A stretch of DNA of 64,000 nt from Streptomyces pilosus (GTDB lineage Bacteria > Actinomycetota > Actinomycetes > Streptomycetales > Streptomycetaceae). Under the pieces are notes generated by a model that did no database searches, was not told the DNA's origin, and saw nothing but the letters and a program-made list of their open reading frames with translations. Position numbers and translations under genes: made by a program. Location: positions 558,001-622,000 of the forward strand of contig NZ_BMTU01000003.1 in NCBI RefSeq assembly GCF_014649835.1, read 5' to 3'. Shown piece after piece: positions 1 through 7,772 of this stretch. Position 1 is the first letter of the stretch; every line of letters starts with the position of its first letter.

Positions 1-1
1 C

Positions 2-595
2 TTCAGCGGTGACGAGGAGGCGCGCACGATGGGCGCCGCCCTGCGCCTGACCGCGGAGGCCGGCCAGTTGCTGTCCATCTGGCGGCAGTCGCCCCTGAGG
101 GTGCTGGCCCGGCTGCACCTGGTCGCGGCGGCCGACAAGGACGAGCGAATCGGGCGGCCCCGGCACGAGGGCGAGCCGGTCGACGAGCCGCTGATCGGGC
201 TGCCGCTGCCGGACGCGGCGGAGGCGCACGGACGGCTGGAAGGGCTGTCCGAGCTGATCATCGCGGGCGGGTCCGCCCCGGCGCTGGTCACCGCCGCCGT
301 GGTGCACGGGGAGCTCCTCGCGCTGCGCCCGTTCACCTCCCACAACGGTCTGGTCGCCCGTACGGCCGAGCGCATCGTCCTGGTCGGCAGCGGGCTCGAC
401 CCCAAGTCGGTCTGCCCCGCCGAGGTCGGCCACGCGGAGCTGGGGCGGGAGGCGTATCTGCGGGCGCTGGAGGGCTATGTCTCCGGCACGCCCGAAGGGC
501 TGGCCGCCTGGATCGCCCACTGCGGGCGGGCGGTGGGTCTCGGGGCGCGCGAATCCACGGCGGTGTGCGAGGCGCTCCAGCGCGGGGCGGCATAA
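2..595 (+). CDS. Fic/DOC-like protein with degenerate catalytic motif (5' truncated)
   Basis: The reading frame is open from the window edge, so the 5' end lies outside; an internal ATG at 29 is not needed. The visible 197 codons are all helical, Ala/Leu rich. Around residue 110 there is RPF-T-S-H-NGLVAR-T, which lines up with the Fic core HPFxxGNGRxxR. However, the leading His and the first Gly and Arg of that core are changed, so AMP transfer is doubtful. The gene is followed at 63 nt by a perfect 12-bp hairpin. In S. coelicolor the corresponding place, next to the HAD 'morphological differentiation' gene, is held by a gene annotated as an oxidoreductase; I think the Fic-like reading fits the sequence better. 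Function is unknown. Confidence 0.6.
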   Translation, partial: FSGDEEARTMGAALRLTAEAGQLLSIWRQSPLRVLARLHLVAAADKDERIGRPRHEGEPVDEPLIGLPLPDAAEAHGRLEGLSELIIAGGSAPALVTAAVVHGELLALRPFTSHNGLVARTAERIVLVGSGLDPKSVCPAEVGHAELGREAYLRALEGYVSGTPEGLAAWIAHCGRAVGLGARESTAVCEALQRGAA

Positions 596-657
596 CCGGC
601 CGCGGGCGTAAAACAACGCGTGCGCCTGCGGGCGGCGCGCAGGGCCCGCACAGAGAT

Positions 658-685
658 GCGGCGGTACGAATACTCGTACCGCCGC
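658..685 (+). terminator. 12-bp perfect hairpin after the Fic-like gene
   Basis: Arms 658-669 and 674-685 are perfect reverse complements (GCGGCGGTACGA and TCGTACCGCCGC) with a 4-nt loop ATAC. It lies 63 nt past the stop codon and has no T-tract, as is common for Streptomyces terminators. It could also be an operator for the RNA locus that follows. Confidence 0.55.
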
Positions 686-734
686 TGGCACGTCCACCGC
701 GTTACCAAGCGTCCTCGATATGTGCCCATCAGGT

Positions 735-940
735 CGGGGACTTTGCCCGTCACCTGGTGCGGCTGGCCCGTAATCGACGGGTCGACGTCGCGTGGGTGCG
801 CGGTGTTCATGCGCGGTCCGTGGGGCCTAAATGCGTTGTGAAGGTGATCCTCGCGGATGTCCTTGGTCTCGCGGGCCGTTAAGTCCTTTGTACTCCGGGT
901 TCGAAGCAAGGGGAAGTCTTGACCCTGCTTCTTTACTTTT
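735..940 (+). ncRNA. ssrS: Probable 6S-like regulatory RNA
   Basis: There is no convincing coding frame between the Fic-like gene and the HAD gene, but the plus strand folds well. GGACTT (738-743) pairs with AAGTCC (881-886), and GCCCG (745-749) pairs with CGGGC (872-876). This gives an interrupted closing stem around about 120 nt of loosely paired sequence, followed by an intrinsic terminator at 903-940. The total of about 200 nt and the 'closed ends, open middle' layout match 6S RNA. From memory, the S. coelicolor 6S RNA of about 190 nt lies between the genes corresponding to these two neighbours. The ends given are approximate, and the assignment rests on synteny plus hand folding, not on a covariance search. 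Confidence 0.5.
903..940 (+). terminator. Intrinsic terminator with T-rich tail
   Basis: GAAGC (903-907) and AGGG (909-912) pair with CCCT (923-926) and GCTTC (927-931), with one bulged A and a 10-nt loop, followed by TTTACTTTT. The T-rich tail is on the plus strand only. It therefore ends a plus-strand transcript (the 6S-like RNA) and not the HAD gene. Confidence 0.6.
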
Positions 941-950
941 GGGTTCAAAT

Positions 951-978
951 AATCGTCATACGGGCGGCAAGGACGATT
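951..978 (-). terminator. Possible HAD-gene terminator
   Basis: AATCGTC (951-957) and GACGATT (972-978) form a 7-bp perfect stem with a 14-nt loop, 18 nt past the stop of the minus-strand HAD gene. The stem is weak by Streptomyces standards. Confidence 0.35.
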
Positions 979-995
979 TCTTACGACCCGGGCGG

Positions 996-1829
996 TCAGG
1001 CCGCCGTCGTGCGGCGCCGGCTGGCGTACCAGACGAGCCCGGCGGTCGCCGCCGCGGCTCCTATGGCGGCCGCCGCGACCAGTGCGGGGCGGGGAGGCAC
1101 GGAGAAGGCGGGGAAGCGCTGCTTGAGCCGGACCGGCCGGTGGAAGTCGAGGATCGGCCACTCGCGGGTGAGGGCCTCGCGGCGCAGCGCGCGGTCCGGG
1201 TTGACCGCGTGCGGGTGTCCCACGGACTCCAGCATCGGCACGTCGGTCACCGAATCGCTGTACGCGTAGCAACGGGCCAGGTCGTAGCCCTCGGACTCGG
1301 CCAGTTCCCGGACCGCCTCGGCCTTGGTCGGACCGTACGCGTAGTACTCCACCTCACCGGTGAAGCACCCGTCCTCGCCGACCACCATGCGGGTGGCCAC
1401 GACCCGGTCCGCGCCGAGGAGCTCGCCGATCGGTTCGACGACCTCGGCACCCGAGGTGGAGACGATCACGACGTCGCGGCCCGCGGCGTGGTGCCGCTCG
1501 ATGAGGGTGGCTGCCTCGTCGTAGATGATCGGGTCGATCAGGTCGTGCAGCGTCTCGGCCACGATCTCCTTGACCTGCTGCACGTTCCAGCCGCGGCACA
1601 GGGCGGACAGGTACTTGCGCATGCGCTCCATCTGGTCGTGGTCCGCGCCGCCGGCGAGGAACACGAACTGGGCGTACGCGGTCCGCAGGACCGCCCTGCG
1701 GTTGATCAGACCGCCTTGGTAGAACGACTTGCTGAACGTGAGTGTGCTCGACTTCGCAATGACCGTCTTGTCCAGGTCAAAGAAGGCGGCTGCGCGGGGC
1801 AGGGAGTGGTTTTCCACATCCCTGAGCAT
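996..1829 (-). CDS. HAD-IB family hydrolase (morphological-differentiation-associated type)
   Basis: This 277-aa protein belongs to the SerB-like HAD subfamily IB of phosphatases. Motif I DLDKT is at residues 18-22 with the nucleophile Asp, then the motif II region VIVSTSG, the motif III lysine in GPTKAEAV, and the motif IV acidic site YSDSVTDVPML. A C-terminal hydrophobic segment followed by SRRRTTAA suggests a tail anchor with a short basic end. Homologues in Streptomyces are annotated as associated with morphological differentiation; the substrate is unknown. It is divergent from the Tad operon. The start is uncertain: ATG 1829 has no good ribosome site, and GTG 1817 is an alternative. Confidence 0.85.
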   Translation of the reverse strand: MLRDVENHSLPRAAAFFDLDKTVIAKSSTLTFSKSFYQGGLINRRAVLRTAYAQFVFLAGGADHDQMERMRKYLSALCRGWNVQQVKEIVAETLHDLIDPIIYDEAATLIERHHAAGRDVVIVSTSGAEVVEPIGELLGADRVVATRMVVGEDGCFTGEVEYYAYGPTKAEAVRELAESEGYDLARCYAYSDSVTDVPMLESVGHPHAVNPDRALRREALTREWPILDFHRPVRLKQRFPAFSVPPRPALVAAAAIGAAAATAGLVWYASRRRTTAA

Positions 1830-1933
1830 AGGCGCAGCCCATTCGGCGTAAGGTGGGGCGCGTGGGTTTGCCTGAGAAGGGTCTCGGGTACACCATGGAA
1901 GTCACGGATCGTTCGCGACCGTGCTAACCCGGT

Positions 1934-1999
1934 CCGACTCCTCCCCCCCCGAGTCGGCCGTGGGGACGACCCCCGCTCTCCCCCCCGGCGGGGGTCGTC
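1934..1999. other. Two adjacent C-loop hairpins in the 1830-2408 intergenic region
   Basis: The 579-bp gap between the divergent HAD and Tad genes holds no credible gene. It contains CCGACTC (1934-1940)/GAGTCGG (1951-1957) with a loop of CT plus eight C's, and then GACGACCCCCGC (1965-1976)/GCGGGGGTCGTC (1988-1999) with an 11-nt C-rich loop. A GTTTTCTT stretch follows about 15 nt later on the plus strand. The pair may be the 3' part of a small RNA or a barrier to read-through toward the Tad operon. Confidence 0.35.
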
Positions 2000-2185
2000 G
2001 CATGTCCGGACGCGTTTTCTTCCCTCTTTCGGCCCTATGGACACCGCAGCGGTGACGTCGCTTCAGCTTCTTGTCATGTGCGCGACTAGTTACTGGGGGT
2101 AGTCGTCGGACTGCTCTGCGGGGCTCGCACAGAAGGCCCGTCGGGCTCACCGCTATGGGTGACCGCGATATTCACAGCTGCCCTC

Positions 2186-2194
2186 TTGTCCACA
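2186..2194 (+). promoter_or_regulatory. Single DnaA-box match
   Basis: TTGTCCACA is a full match to the Streptomyces DnaA-box consensus. It stands alone, about 220 bp upstream of the Tad operon. It could be a regulatory DnaA site; there is no origin here. Confidence 0.3.
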
Positions 2195-2408
2195 GAAATC
2201 AACCAAGATCCACGAGTTTTTCCGGATCGCTGCACCGTGATTCCTGCGCGACCCGCTCGCCGCGAGTTCACACCCGCTTCCGTTTGCCGGGGCGCGCACG
2301 GCCGGTTTCCGCCGGCCGCTGATCGGAGGACCGCTCGCCGGTTCTTCACACGCCTGGGAATCGCGCGGCCGCAGGGCCGTGCGCAGCCCGCAGCGAACGG
2401 GGACGCAC

Positions 2409-3515
2409 ATGAACGGAATCATCACGCACGACCCACCGCCCGCCTCCGGAGGCGGGCGACCGGGCGCACCGCTGATCCTCACCGAGGACGCCGGACTCCT
2501 CGACGACCTGTTGCGCCTGTGCGCGGCGGCCGGCGCCACACCGGAGGTCCATCCCGGAGTGCCCGGACCGAGAGGCAGCTGGGAGGCGGCGCCGCTCGTC
2601 CTGGTCGGCGACGACGCCGCCCGGCGGGTGCGCGGGGCGGCACGCCGGACCGGTGTGGTGCTGGTCGGGCGGGACCAGGACGACCCGGGGGTCTGGCGGC
2701 GGGCCGTCGAGATCGGCGCCGACCACGTACTGATGCTCCCCGACGGGGAGCAGTGGCTGGTCGACCGCATCGCCGACGTCGCCGAAGGCGTCGGCCGGCC
2801 CGCCCTCACCGTCGGAGTCATCGGCGGCCGCGGCGGTGCCGGAGCCTCCACCCTCGCCTGTGCGCTCGCCGTCACCTCCGCGCGGGAGGGACTGCGCACG
2901 CTGCTCGTGGACGCCGATCCGCTCGGCGGCGGACTCGACGTGGTCCTCGGCGGGGAGGCGGCCGAGGGACTGCGCTGGCCCGCGTTCGCCGCGTCACGCG
3001 GACGGGTCGGCGGCGGCGCCCTGGAGGAATCGCTGCCGGAGCTCCACTCGCTGCGGGTCCTCAGCTGGGACCGCGGCGACTGCCTCGCCGTGCCGCCCCC
3101 GGCCGTCCGCGCGGTGCTCGCCGCGGCCCGGCGCGGGGGCGGCACCGTCGTGGTCGATCTGCCGCGCCGCGTCGACGACGGGGTCGCCGAGGTCCTCGCC
3201 CAGCTCGACCTCGGACTGCTCGTGGTCCCCGCGGAACTGCGCGCCGTCGCGGCGGCTGGCCGAGTCGCCTCCGCCGTGGGCATGGTCCTGCGCGATCTCA
3301 GGGCCGTGGTGCGCGGGCCCTACGCGCCGGGGCTGGACGACCGCGAGGTGTCCCGGCTGCTCGGGCTGCCCCTCGCGGGCGACGTGCCCGTCGAGCCCGC
3401 CCTGCAGCGCCCCGAAGGCGCCGGGCGGCCGCCGGGAGCGTCCGGCCGGGGTCCGCTCGCCCGCTTCTGCAAGGAGTTCTGGGAGCGCGCGCTGGTCGAG
3501 GGGAGGGCGGTATGA
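2409..3515 (+). CDS. ssd: Ssd/CpaE-like MinD-family ATPase-like protein of the Tad locus
   Basis: The product is 368 aa from ATG 2409, chosen because a GGGGA lies 7 nt upstream; an in-frame GTG at 2379 has none. Residues 1-125 resemble a degenerate receiver domain, as in CpaE. Residues 135-340 form a MinD/ParA fold with TVGVIGGRGGAGAST at about 134-148 and LLVDADPLGGGLDVVL at about 165-180. The signature lysines of the deviant Walker A are missing (GGRGGAGAS), as in the Ssd 'septum site determining' proteins of Actinobacteria, so ATP hydrolysis is doubtful. It opens the Tad operon, and its stop overlaps the tadA start in ATGA. CpaE-type proteins localise the Tad machine; Ssd in mycobacteria affects septation. 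Confidence 0.85.
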   Translation: MNGIITHDPPPASGGGRPGAPLILTEDAGLLDDLLRLCAAAGATPEVHPGVPGPRGSWEAAPLVLVGDDAARRVRGAARRTGVVLVGRDQDDPGVWRRAVEIGADHVLMLPDGEQWLVDRIADVAEGVGRPALTVGVIGGRGGAGASTLACALAVTSAREGLRTLLVDADPLGGGLDVVLGGEAAEGLRWPAFAASRGRVGGGALEESLPELHSLRVLSWDRGDCLAVPPPAVRAVLAAARRGGGTVVVDLPRRVDDGVAEVLAQLDLGLLVVPAELRAVAAAGRVASAVGMVLRDLRAVVRGPYAPGLDDREVSRLLGLPLAGDVPVEPALQRPEGAGRPPGASGRGPLARFCKEFWERALVEGRAV

Positions 3516-4720
3516 GGGGGCCGGCGGTGAGCGGGGCGGTGATGCCCCCCGGTCTGCTCGACGGGGTGCGGCGGTGGCTGGCCGAGAGCGGGGCCGAGCC
3601 GACGCCCGCCCGGGTGGCGCAGGCGCTGCGCGACCAGGGGCGGGTGCTCGGGGACGCCGAAGTGCTGGGAGCGGCCGAACAGCTGCGGTCCGAGCTGGTC
3701 GGCAGCGGTCCGCTGGAGCGGCTGCTGGCCGATCCGACGGTGACCGACGTCCTGGTGTCGGCGCCGGACCGGGTCTGGGTGGACCGGGGTGGCGGGCTGG
3801 AGCTCAGCGACATCGCCTTCCCCGACGCGACGGCCGTCCGGCGCCTGGCACAGCGGCTCGCCGCGGTGGCCGGGCGGCGACTCGACGACGCCCGGCCCTG
3901 GGTCGACGCCCGGCTGCCGAACGGGACGCGCCTGCACGCGGTGCTGCCCCCGGTGGCGGTGGGCTGCACCTGTCTCTCGCTGCGCGTCGTACGCCCGCGC
4001 GCCTTCACGCTCGGCGAGCTGGTGGCGGCCGGCACGGTGCCGCCGGGCGGGGACCGGCTGCTGCGGGCACTGCTGGACGCGCGGTTGTCGTTCCTGGTCA
4101 GCGGAGGGACCGGCAGCGGCAAGACGACACTGTTGAGCGCGTTGCTGGGACTGGCCGGGCCGGACGAACGGATCGTCCTGGCGGAGGACTCGGCGGAACT
4201 GCGTCCGGATCACCCGCACGTCGTGCGCCTGGAGACCAGACCGGCCAACCAGGAGGGCGCGGGTCTCGTGACCCTGGAGGACCTGGTACGGCAGGCGTTG
4301 CGGATGCGGCCGGACCGGCTGGTCGTCGGCGAGGTCCGCGGCCCGGAGGTGACCCATCTCCTGGCCGCCCTCAATACCGGCCACGAAGGCGGCTCGTGCA
4401 CGGTCCACGCCAACGCCGCCGCCGACGTACCGGCCCGGCTGGAGGCCCTCGGCACGGCCGCGGGCCTCGACCGGTTCGCCCTGCACAGCCAGCTGGCGGC
4501 CGCCCTGTCGGTGGTGCTCCACCTCGTGCGCGACCGGAGCGGCCGGCGGCGGATCGCCGAGGTGCACGTGCTGGAGCGGGACCCGTCGGGGCTGGTGCGC
4601 ACCGTGCCGGCGCTGCGGTGGGGCCCGGAGGCGTTCGTCCGGGAGCCGGGCTGGGAGCGGTTGCGGGAGCTGCTCCGGCTCCGGGGCGGGGACGGGCCGC
4701 GGGAAGGGGCCGCGGGATGA
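3512..4720 (+). CDS. tadA: TadA/CpaF-type secretion ATPase
   Basis: This 402-aa type II/IV secretion ATPase powers the Flp/Tad pilus or secretion system on the inner face of the membrane. It has an N-terminal helical region, then a VLVSAPDRVWVDRGG-type segment near 80, Walker A SGGTGSGKTTL at about 197-207, an Asp/Glu box (LAEDSAELRPDHPHVVRLETR) and Walker B RLVVGEVRGPE near 270. A His-box-like NTGHEGGSCTVHAN follows. The start ATG overlaps the ssd stop by 4 nt, and the stop overlaps tadB by 4 nt, so translation is probably coupled. Confidence 0.93.
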   Translation: MRGPAVSGAVMPPGLLDGVRRWLAESGAEPTPARVAQALRDQGRVLGDAEVLGAAEQLRSELVGSGPLERLLADPTVTDVLVSAPDRVWVDRGGGLELSDIAFPDATAVRRLAQRLAAVAGRRLDDARPWVDARLPNGTRLHAVLPPVAVGCTCLSLRVVRPRAFTLGELVAAGTVPPGGDRLLRALLDARLSFLVSGGTGSGKTTLLSALLGLAGPDERIVLAEDSAELRPDHPHVVRLETRPANQEGAGLVTLEDLVRQALRMRPDRLVVGEVRGPEVTHLLAALNTGHEGGSCTVHANAAADVPARLEALGTAAGLDRFALHSQLAAALSVVLHLVRDRSGRRRIAEVHVLERDPSGLVRTVPALRWGPEAFVREPGWERLRELLRLRGGDGPREGAAG

Positions 4721-5592
4721 GCGGGTCCGCCGGGATGTCGACGGGCGCGGCCGTGGCGTGCTTGGGAGTCGCCGCCTGGCTGCTGGGCGGCGGGTGTGCC
4801 GGTTCCCGGCGGGTGCGGCTGCTGCACGCCGGTGGTGGCGCGGTGGGGACCGGGCCGCCCGGATGGTCCCGGGTGGCCGGCCAGTGGGCGCGTGTCCGTG
4901 GGCGGCTGCGGGCCGAGTGGTGGTCACTCGCCGCCGGGACGGTGCTGGCGGTACTGGGCGCGTCCGTGTTGCCGGTGCTCGCGGGAGCGGCCGGAGTGCC
5001 CGTGCTCCGGCGGGTGCGGCGGGCCGCCGGGGCCCGGCGGGCCCGCGAGAGGCGCGGCGACGCGGTGATCGCGCTGTGCGGGGCGCTCGCCGGTGAAGTG
5101 CGGGCCGGGCGACAGCCGGGTGAGGCGCTGCTGGTGACCGGGCGGGACTCCGGTGGGCTCGGTGACACACAGGCCGCCGTGCTGGCGGCGGCGCGGTTCG
5201 GCGGGGACGTTCCGCACGCGCTCGCGGCGGCGGCACGGGAGCCGGGCGCCGAAGGGCTGCGGGGACTCGCGGCGTGCTGGCGGGTGGCGGTGGACCGGGG
5301 TGCCGGTCTCGCGGCCGGGCTCGACCGGCTGGAAGCGGCGCTGCGTGCCGAACGGGACCAGCGGGCCGACCTGCGCGCCCAGCTGGCCGGGGCCCGTGCG
5401 ACGGCGGTGATGCTCGCCGGGCTCCCCGCCGTCGGCCTGGCGCTCGGCGCGGCGCTCGGCGCCGACCCGCTGCGCATCCTCCTGCACACCCCGTCGGGAC
5501 TGGCCTGCCTGGTCGCCGGTGGCGTGCTGGAGGGCGCGGGCCTGTGGTGGGCGCTGCGCATCGTGCGGGGCGCCGAGGAGGTGACGGGATGA
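4717..5592 (+). CDS. tadB: TadB-like integral membrane protein
   Basis: The product is 291 aa. An N-terminal membrane segment at about 7-25 is followed by a second hydrophobic pair at about 70-95, then the conserved T2SSF/GspF-type cytoplasmic helical domain (residues about 105-220: IALCGALAGEVRAGRQPGEALL), and two C-terminal membrane helices. It forms half of the inner-membrane platform with TadC. Both ends overlap the neighbouring genes in ATGA. Confidence 0.85.
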   Translation: MSGSAGMSTGAAVACLGVAAWLLGGGCAGSRRVRLLHAGGGAVGTGPPGWSRVAGQWARVRGRLRAEWWSLAAGTVLAVLGASVLPVLAGAAGVPVLRRVRRAAGARRARERRGDAVIALCGALAGEVRAGRQPGEALLVTGRDSGGLGDTQAAVLAAARFGGDVPHALAAAAREPGAEGLRGLAACWRVAVDRGAGLAAGLDRLEAALRAERDQRADLRAQLAGARATAVMLAGLPAVGLALGAALGADPLRILLHTPSGLACLVAGGVLEGAGLWWALRIVRGAEEVTG

Positions 5593-6383
5593 GCGGGGAC
5601 GCCGTCCACAGGCTGGGGGCGGTGCTGGGGATCGTCTCGGCGCTCGTCTGGTCGGTGGGGTGGTTCCGGCGCTCACGGTCCGCGCGGGCGGTGCGGCGGC
5701 GACTGGCCGGGGTACTGGCGCCGGGGCGGGCGGCGCCCGCGACCGCCCCGGCTCTCGCGCCGCTGCGTTTCGCACGGGGCCGGTTGCCGCTCGCGGGTGT
5801 CGTGGGCGCCGGATGGTGGCTGGTGGGCGGGCCCGCCGGAGTGCTGGTGGGCCTGGCGGCCGCGGTCGGGCTGTGGCGGTGGCGGCTGCGGCAGAGGAAA
5901 GCCGCTGAGGACGCCCGGGAGGCCGGGACCGCGGAGGCGGCACGCCAACTGCCGCTGGCCGCCGATCTGCTGTCCGCCTGCATCGCGGCGGGGGCCGGTC
6001 CGGTCCTGGCGGCGCAGGCCGTCGGAGAGGCCCTGGGCGGCCCCGTCGGGGACGCGCTGGCGCGCGGTGCGGCGGAGGTGCGGCTCGGCGGTGAACCGGC
6101 CGAGGCCTGGCGCCGGCTGGCCGCGATGGAGGGCGCCGTGCCGCTGGCCCGGCTGCTGGAACGGGCCGACGTGTCCGGGCTCCCCCTGGCCGTCCCCGTG
6201 GGCCGGCTCGCCGCCGAGGCCCGAGCCCGGTGGGCCCGCGCGGCGACGGCTCGGGCCCGGAGGGCGGCCGTCATGGTCAGCGCCCCGGTGGGGCTGTGCT
6301 TCCTGCCCGCGTTCATCGCGATCGGTGTGCTTCCCGTGGTCATCGGGCTCGCGGGCGGAGTGCTGGGAGGAGGTGGTGGATGA
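5589..6383 (+). CDS. tadC: TadC-like integral membrane protein
   Basis: The product is 264 aa. Membrane segments lie near 10-25 and 70-95, a GspF-like domain at about 115-215 (QLPLAADLLSACIAAGAGP), and a terminal hydrophobic pair ends in a run of Gly. It is the second platform protein of the Tad machine. The start ATG overlaps the tadB stop by 4 nt. After it comes a 78-nt gap before the pilin-like gene, the only gap in the operon. Confidence 0.85.
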   Translation: MSGDAVHRLGAVLGIVSALVWSVGWFRRSRSARAVRRRLAGVLAPGRAAPATAPALAPLRFARGRLPLAGVVGAGWWLVGGPAGVLVGLAAAVGLWRWRLRQRKAAEDAREAGTAEAARQLPLAADLLSACIAAGAGPVLAAQAVGEALGGPVGDALARGAAEVRLGGEPAEAWRRLAAMEGAVPLARLLERADVSGLPLAVPVGRLAAEARARWARAATARARRAAVMVSAPVGLCFLPAFIAIGVLPVVIGLAGGVLGGGGG

Positions 6384-6461
6384 CCGGGGACGACCTGTGG
6401 CGACCGGGCCCAGCAATCAGTGACCACAAGAGCAGGACGACTTCTCCATACGGGGGTTGAG

Positions 6462-6671
6462 ATGTATCAGGCGGTACGGGCACGACTGCGTGCCCTGGTG
6501 AGCGGAGCACGTGCGGCACGGAAGGACGGCGGGATGGTGACCTCGGAGTACGCCATGGGCATCGTGGCGGCGGTGGCGTTCGCCGTGGTGCTCTACAAGG
6601 TCGTCAACAGCGGACCGGTCAGCACGGCACTGCGGAACATCGTGCAGCAGGCACTCGATGGCCGGATGTGA
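6462..6671 (+). CDS. Flp-pilin-like small protein (DUF4244)
   Basis: The protein is 69 aa from ATG 6462 (GGGG 8 nt upstream). It has a basic N-terminus, then KDGG|MVTSEYAMG and a hydrophobic stretch (IVAAVAFAVVLYKVV). Cleavage after GG would put Glu at +5 and Tyr at +6, the Flp-type prepilin signature. It is the likely structural subunit of the actinobacterial Tad system. No prepilin peptidase is encoded in the window, so processing must use one from elsewhere. The 3' end overlaps the next gene by 14 nt. Confidence 0.85.
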   Translation: MYQAVRARLRALVSGARAARKDGGMVTSEYAMGIVAAVAFAVVLYKVVNSGPVSTALRNIVQQALDGRM

Positions 6672-7035
6672 GCGGCGCGGGGACCGGGGGTTCGTGACGG
6701 CGGAGGCGGCCATGGTGCTGCCCGTGCTGGTGATGTTCGCGACGGCGCTGGTCTGGGGCCTGATGGTGGTGGCGGCGCAGATCCAGTGCGTGGACGCCGC
6801 CCGCACGGGCGCCCGCGCGGCGGCCCGGCAGGACCCTCCCGACGCCGTGGTCGACGTCACCCGGGCAGCGGCACCGCCCGGCGCGCGGGTCACGGTGAGC
6901 CACGAGGCCGGACACGTCCGCGTGGTCGTCGTGGCCCGGCCTCCGGTCCTGCACGGGTTGCCGTTCGACCTGCGGGAGGAGGCCGTCGCGGCGGTGGAGC
7001 GGTCGGACGGCGAGACGGCGGGGGCGGGGGCATGA
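6658..7035 (+). CDS. TadE-like pseudopilin
   Basis: The protein is 125 aa. DRG|FVTAEAAMVLPVLVMF at residues 8-25 gives a prepilin-type site with Glu at +5, followed by one membrane helix and a short extracytoplasmic domain of about 85 aa without Cys pairs. This is the TadE family of minor pseudopilins. It overlaps the pilin gene upstream by 14 nt and the next gene by 4 nt. Confidence 0.85.
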   Translation: MAGCERRGDRGFVTAEAAMVLPVLVMFATALVWGLMVVAAQIQCVDAARTGARAAARQDPPDAVVDVTRAAAPPGARVTVSHEAGHVRVVVVARPPVLHGLPFDLREEAVAAVERSDGETAGAGA

Positions 7036-7772
7036 GGGCCCGGTCACGCGAACGGCGGCTCCCGGCGGTCCCGGGCACCGTGCGCGGCACCGGGCGGCGG
7101 CCTGGACGCCCGAGCGGGCCGGGCGGACCGGGCGTCCCGGCCCGCCCGGCGGCCGGCCGTGCGCCGGGTCCGGGCGGCCGGCCGCCCGGAGACGGGGAGC
7201 GAGCCGGCCGGAGAGGTGTGGCCTGCGCCGAGCGAAGAGGTGTGGCCCTCGCCGACCGGGGGTCCGCGACGGTCTGGAGCGTCGGTGCGATCGCCGTGTT
7301 GTGCGTGGTGTTCGGCATCGTGCTCGCCCTCGGGCACGCGGTCGTGGTCCGGCACCGGGCGGCCGGGGGCGCGGACCTGGCGGCGCTCGCCGCGGCGGAC
7401 CACTGGGCCGAAGGGCGTGCGGCCGCGTGTGCGCGGGCGGACCGGGTGGCCCGCAGGCAGGACGCGAGGCTCGTACGGTGCGCGCTCACCGGCGAGGTGG
7501 CGGACGTGTCGGTGGCGTCCGGGCACGGGCCGTTCACGGTGGAGGTCAGGGCACGGGCGGGCCCTGCCGCAGGCCCACCCGAACCCCCACCGCCGCCGGG
7601 CACGGCCGGGGTGCCGTCCCGGGTCCGCGGCCCGGTCCTGCCCGCACTGCCCGCGTCGTCCCTGTCCGGTGGTGGCCGGGGTGGCGGGGTTCGGGACGCC
7701 GGTTGCGTCCCCGGAGTCCACCTCGACGCGGGCGTCCGCCCGGGCAGAACCCCGCCCGAGGTCATCCCCTGA
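7032..7772 (+). CDS. Rv3654c-like TadE/TadG-like secretion-associated protein
   Basis: The protein is 246 aa. The first 75 residues are an Arg/Gly/Pro-rich, low-complexity stretch unlikely to fold. Then DRGSATVWSVG and a membrane helix (IAVLCVVFGIVLALGHAVVV), AAGGADLAALAAAD, and a Cys-containing exported domain. Actinobacterial Tad loci end with such a gene ('helicase/secretion neighbourhood TadE-like'). The +5 Glu of prepilins is absent here. The real start may lie further in; ATG 7032 is chosen for the ATGA overlap with the upstream stop. The last 20 codons run into a repeat shared with the 3' end of the convergent helicase gene. Confidence 0.7.
   Translation: MRARSRERRLPAVPGTVRGTGRRPGRPSGPGGPGVPARPAAGRAPGPGGRPPGDGERAGRRGVACAERRGVALADRGSATVWSVGAIAVLCVVFGIVLALGHAVVVRHRAAGGADLAALAAADHWAEGRAAACARADRVARRQDARLVRCALTGEVADVSVASGHGPFTVEVRARAGPAAGPPEPPPPPGTAGVPSRVRGPVLPALPASSLSGGGRGGGVRDAGCVPGVHLDAGVRPGRTPPEVIP

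Noticed and set aside
2836..5592. Very long overlapping frames (over 900 codons) across the Tad genes on both strands
   Set aside because: They are artefacts of high GC content. The true genes have ATGA overlaps, ribosome sites and recognisable motifs; the long frames translate to Arg/Gly/Pro-rich nonsense.
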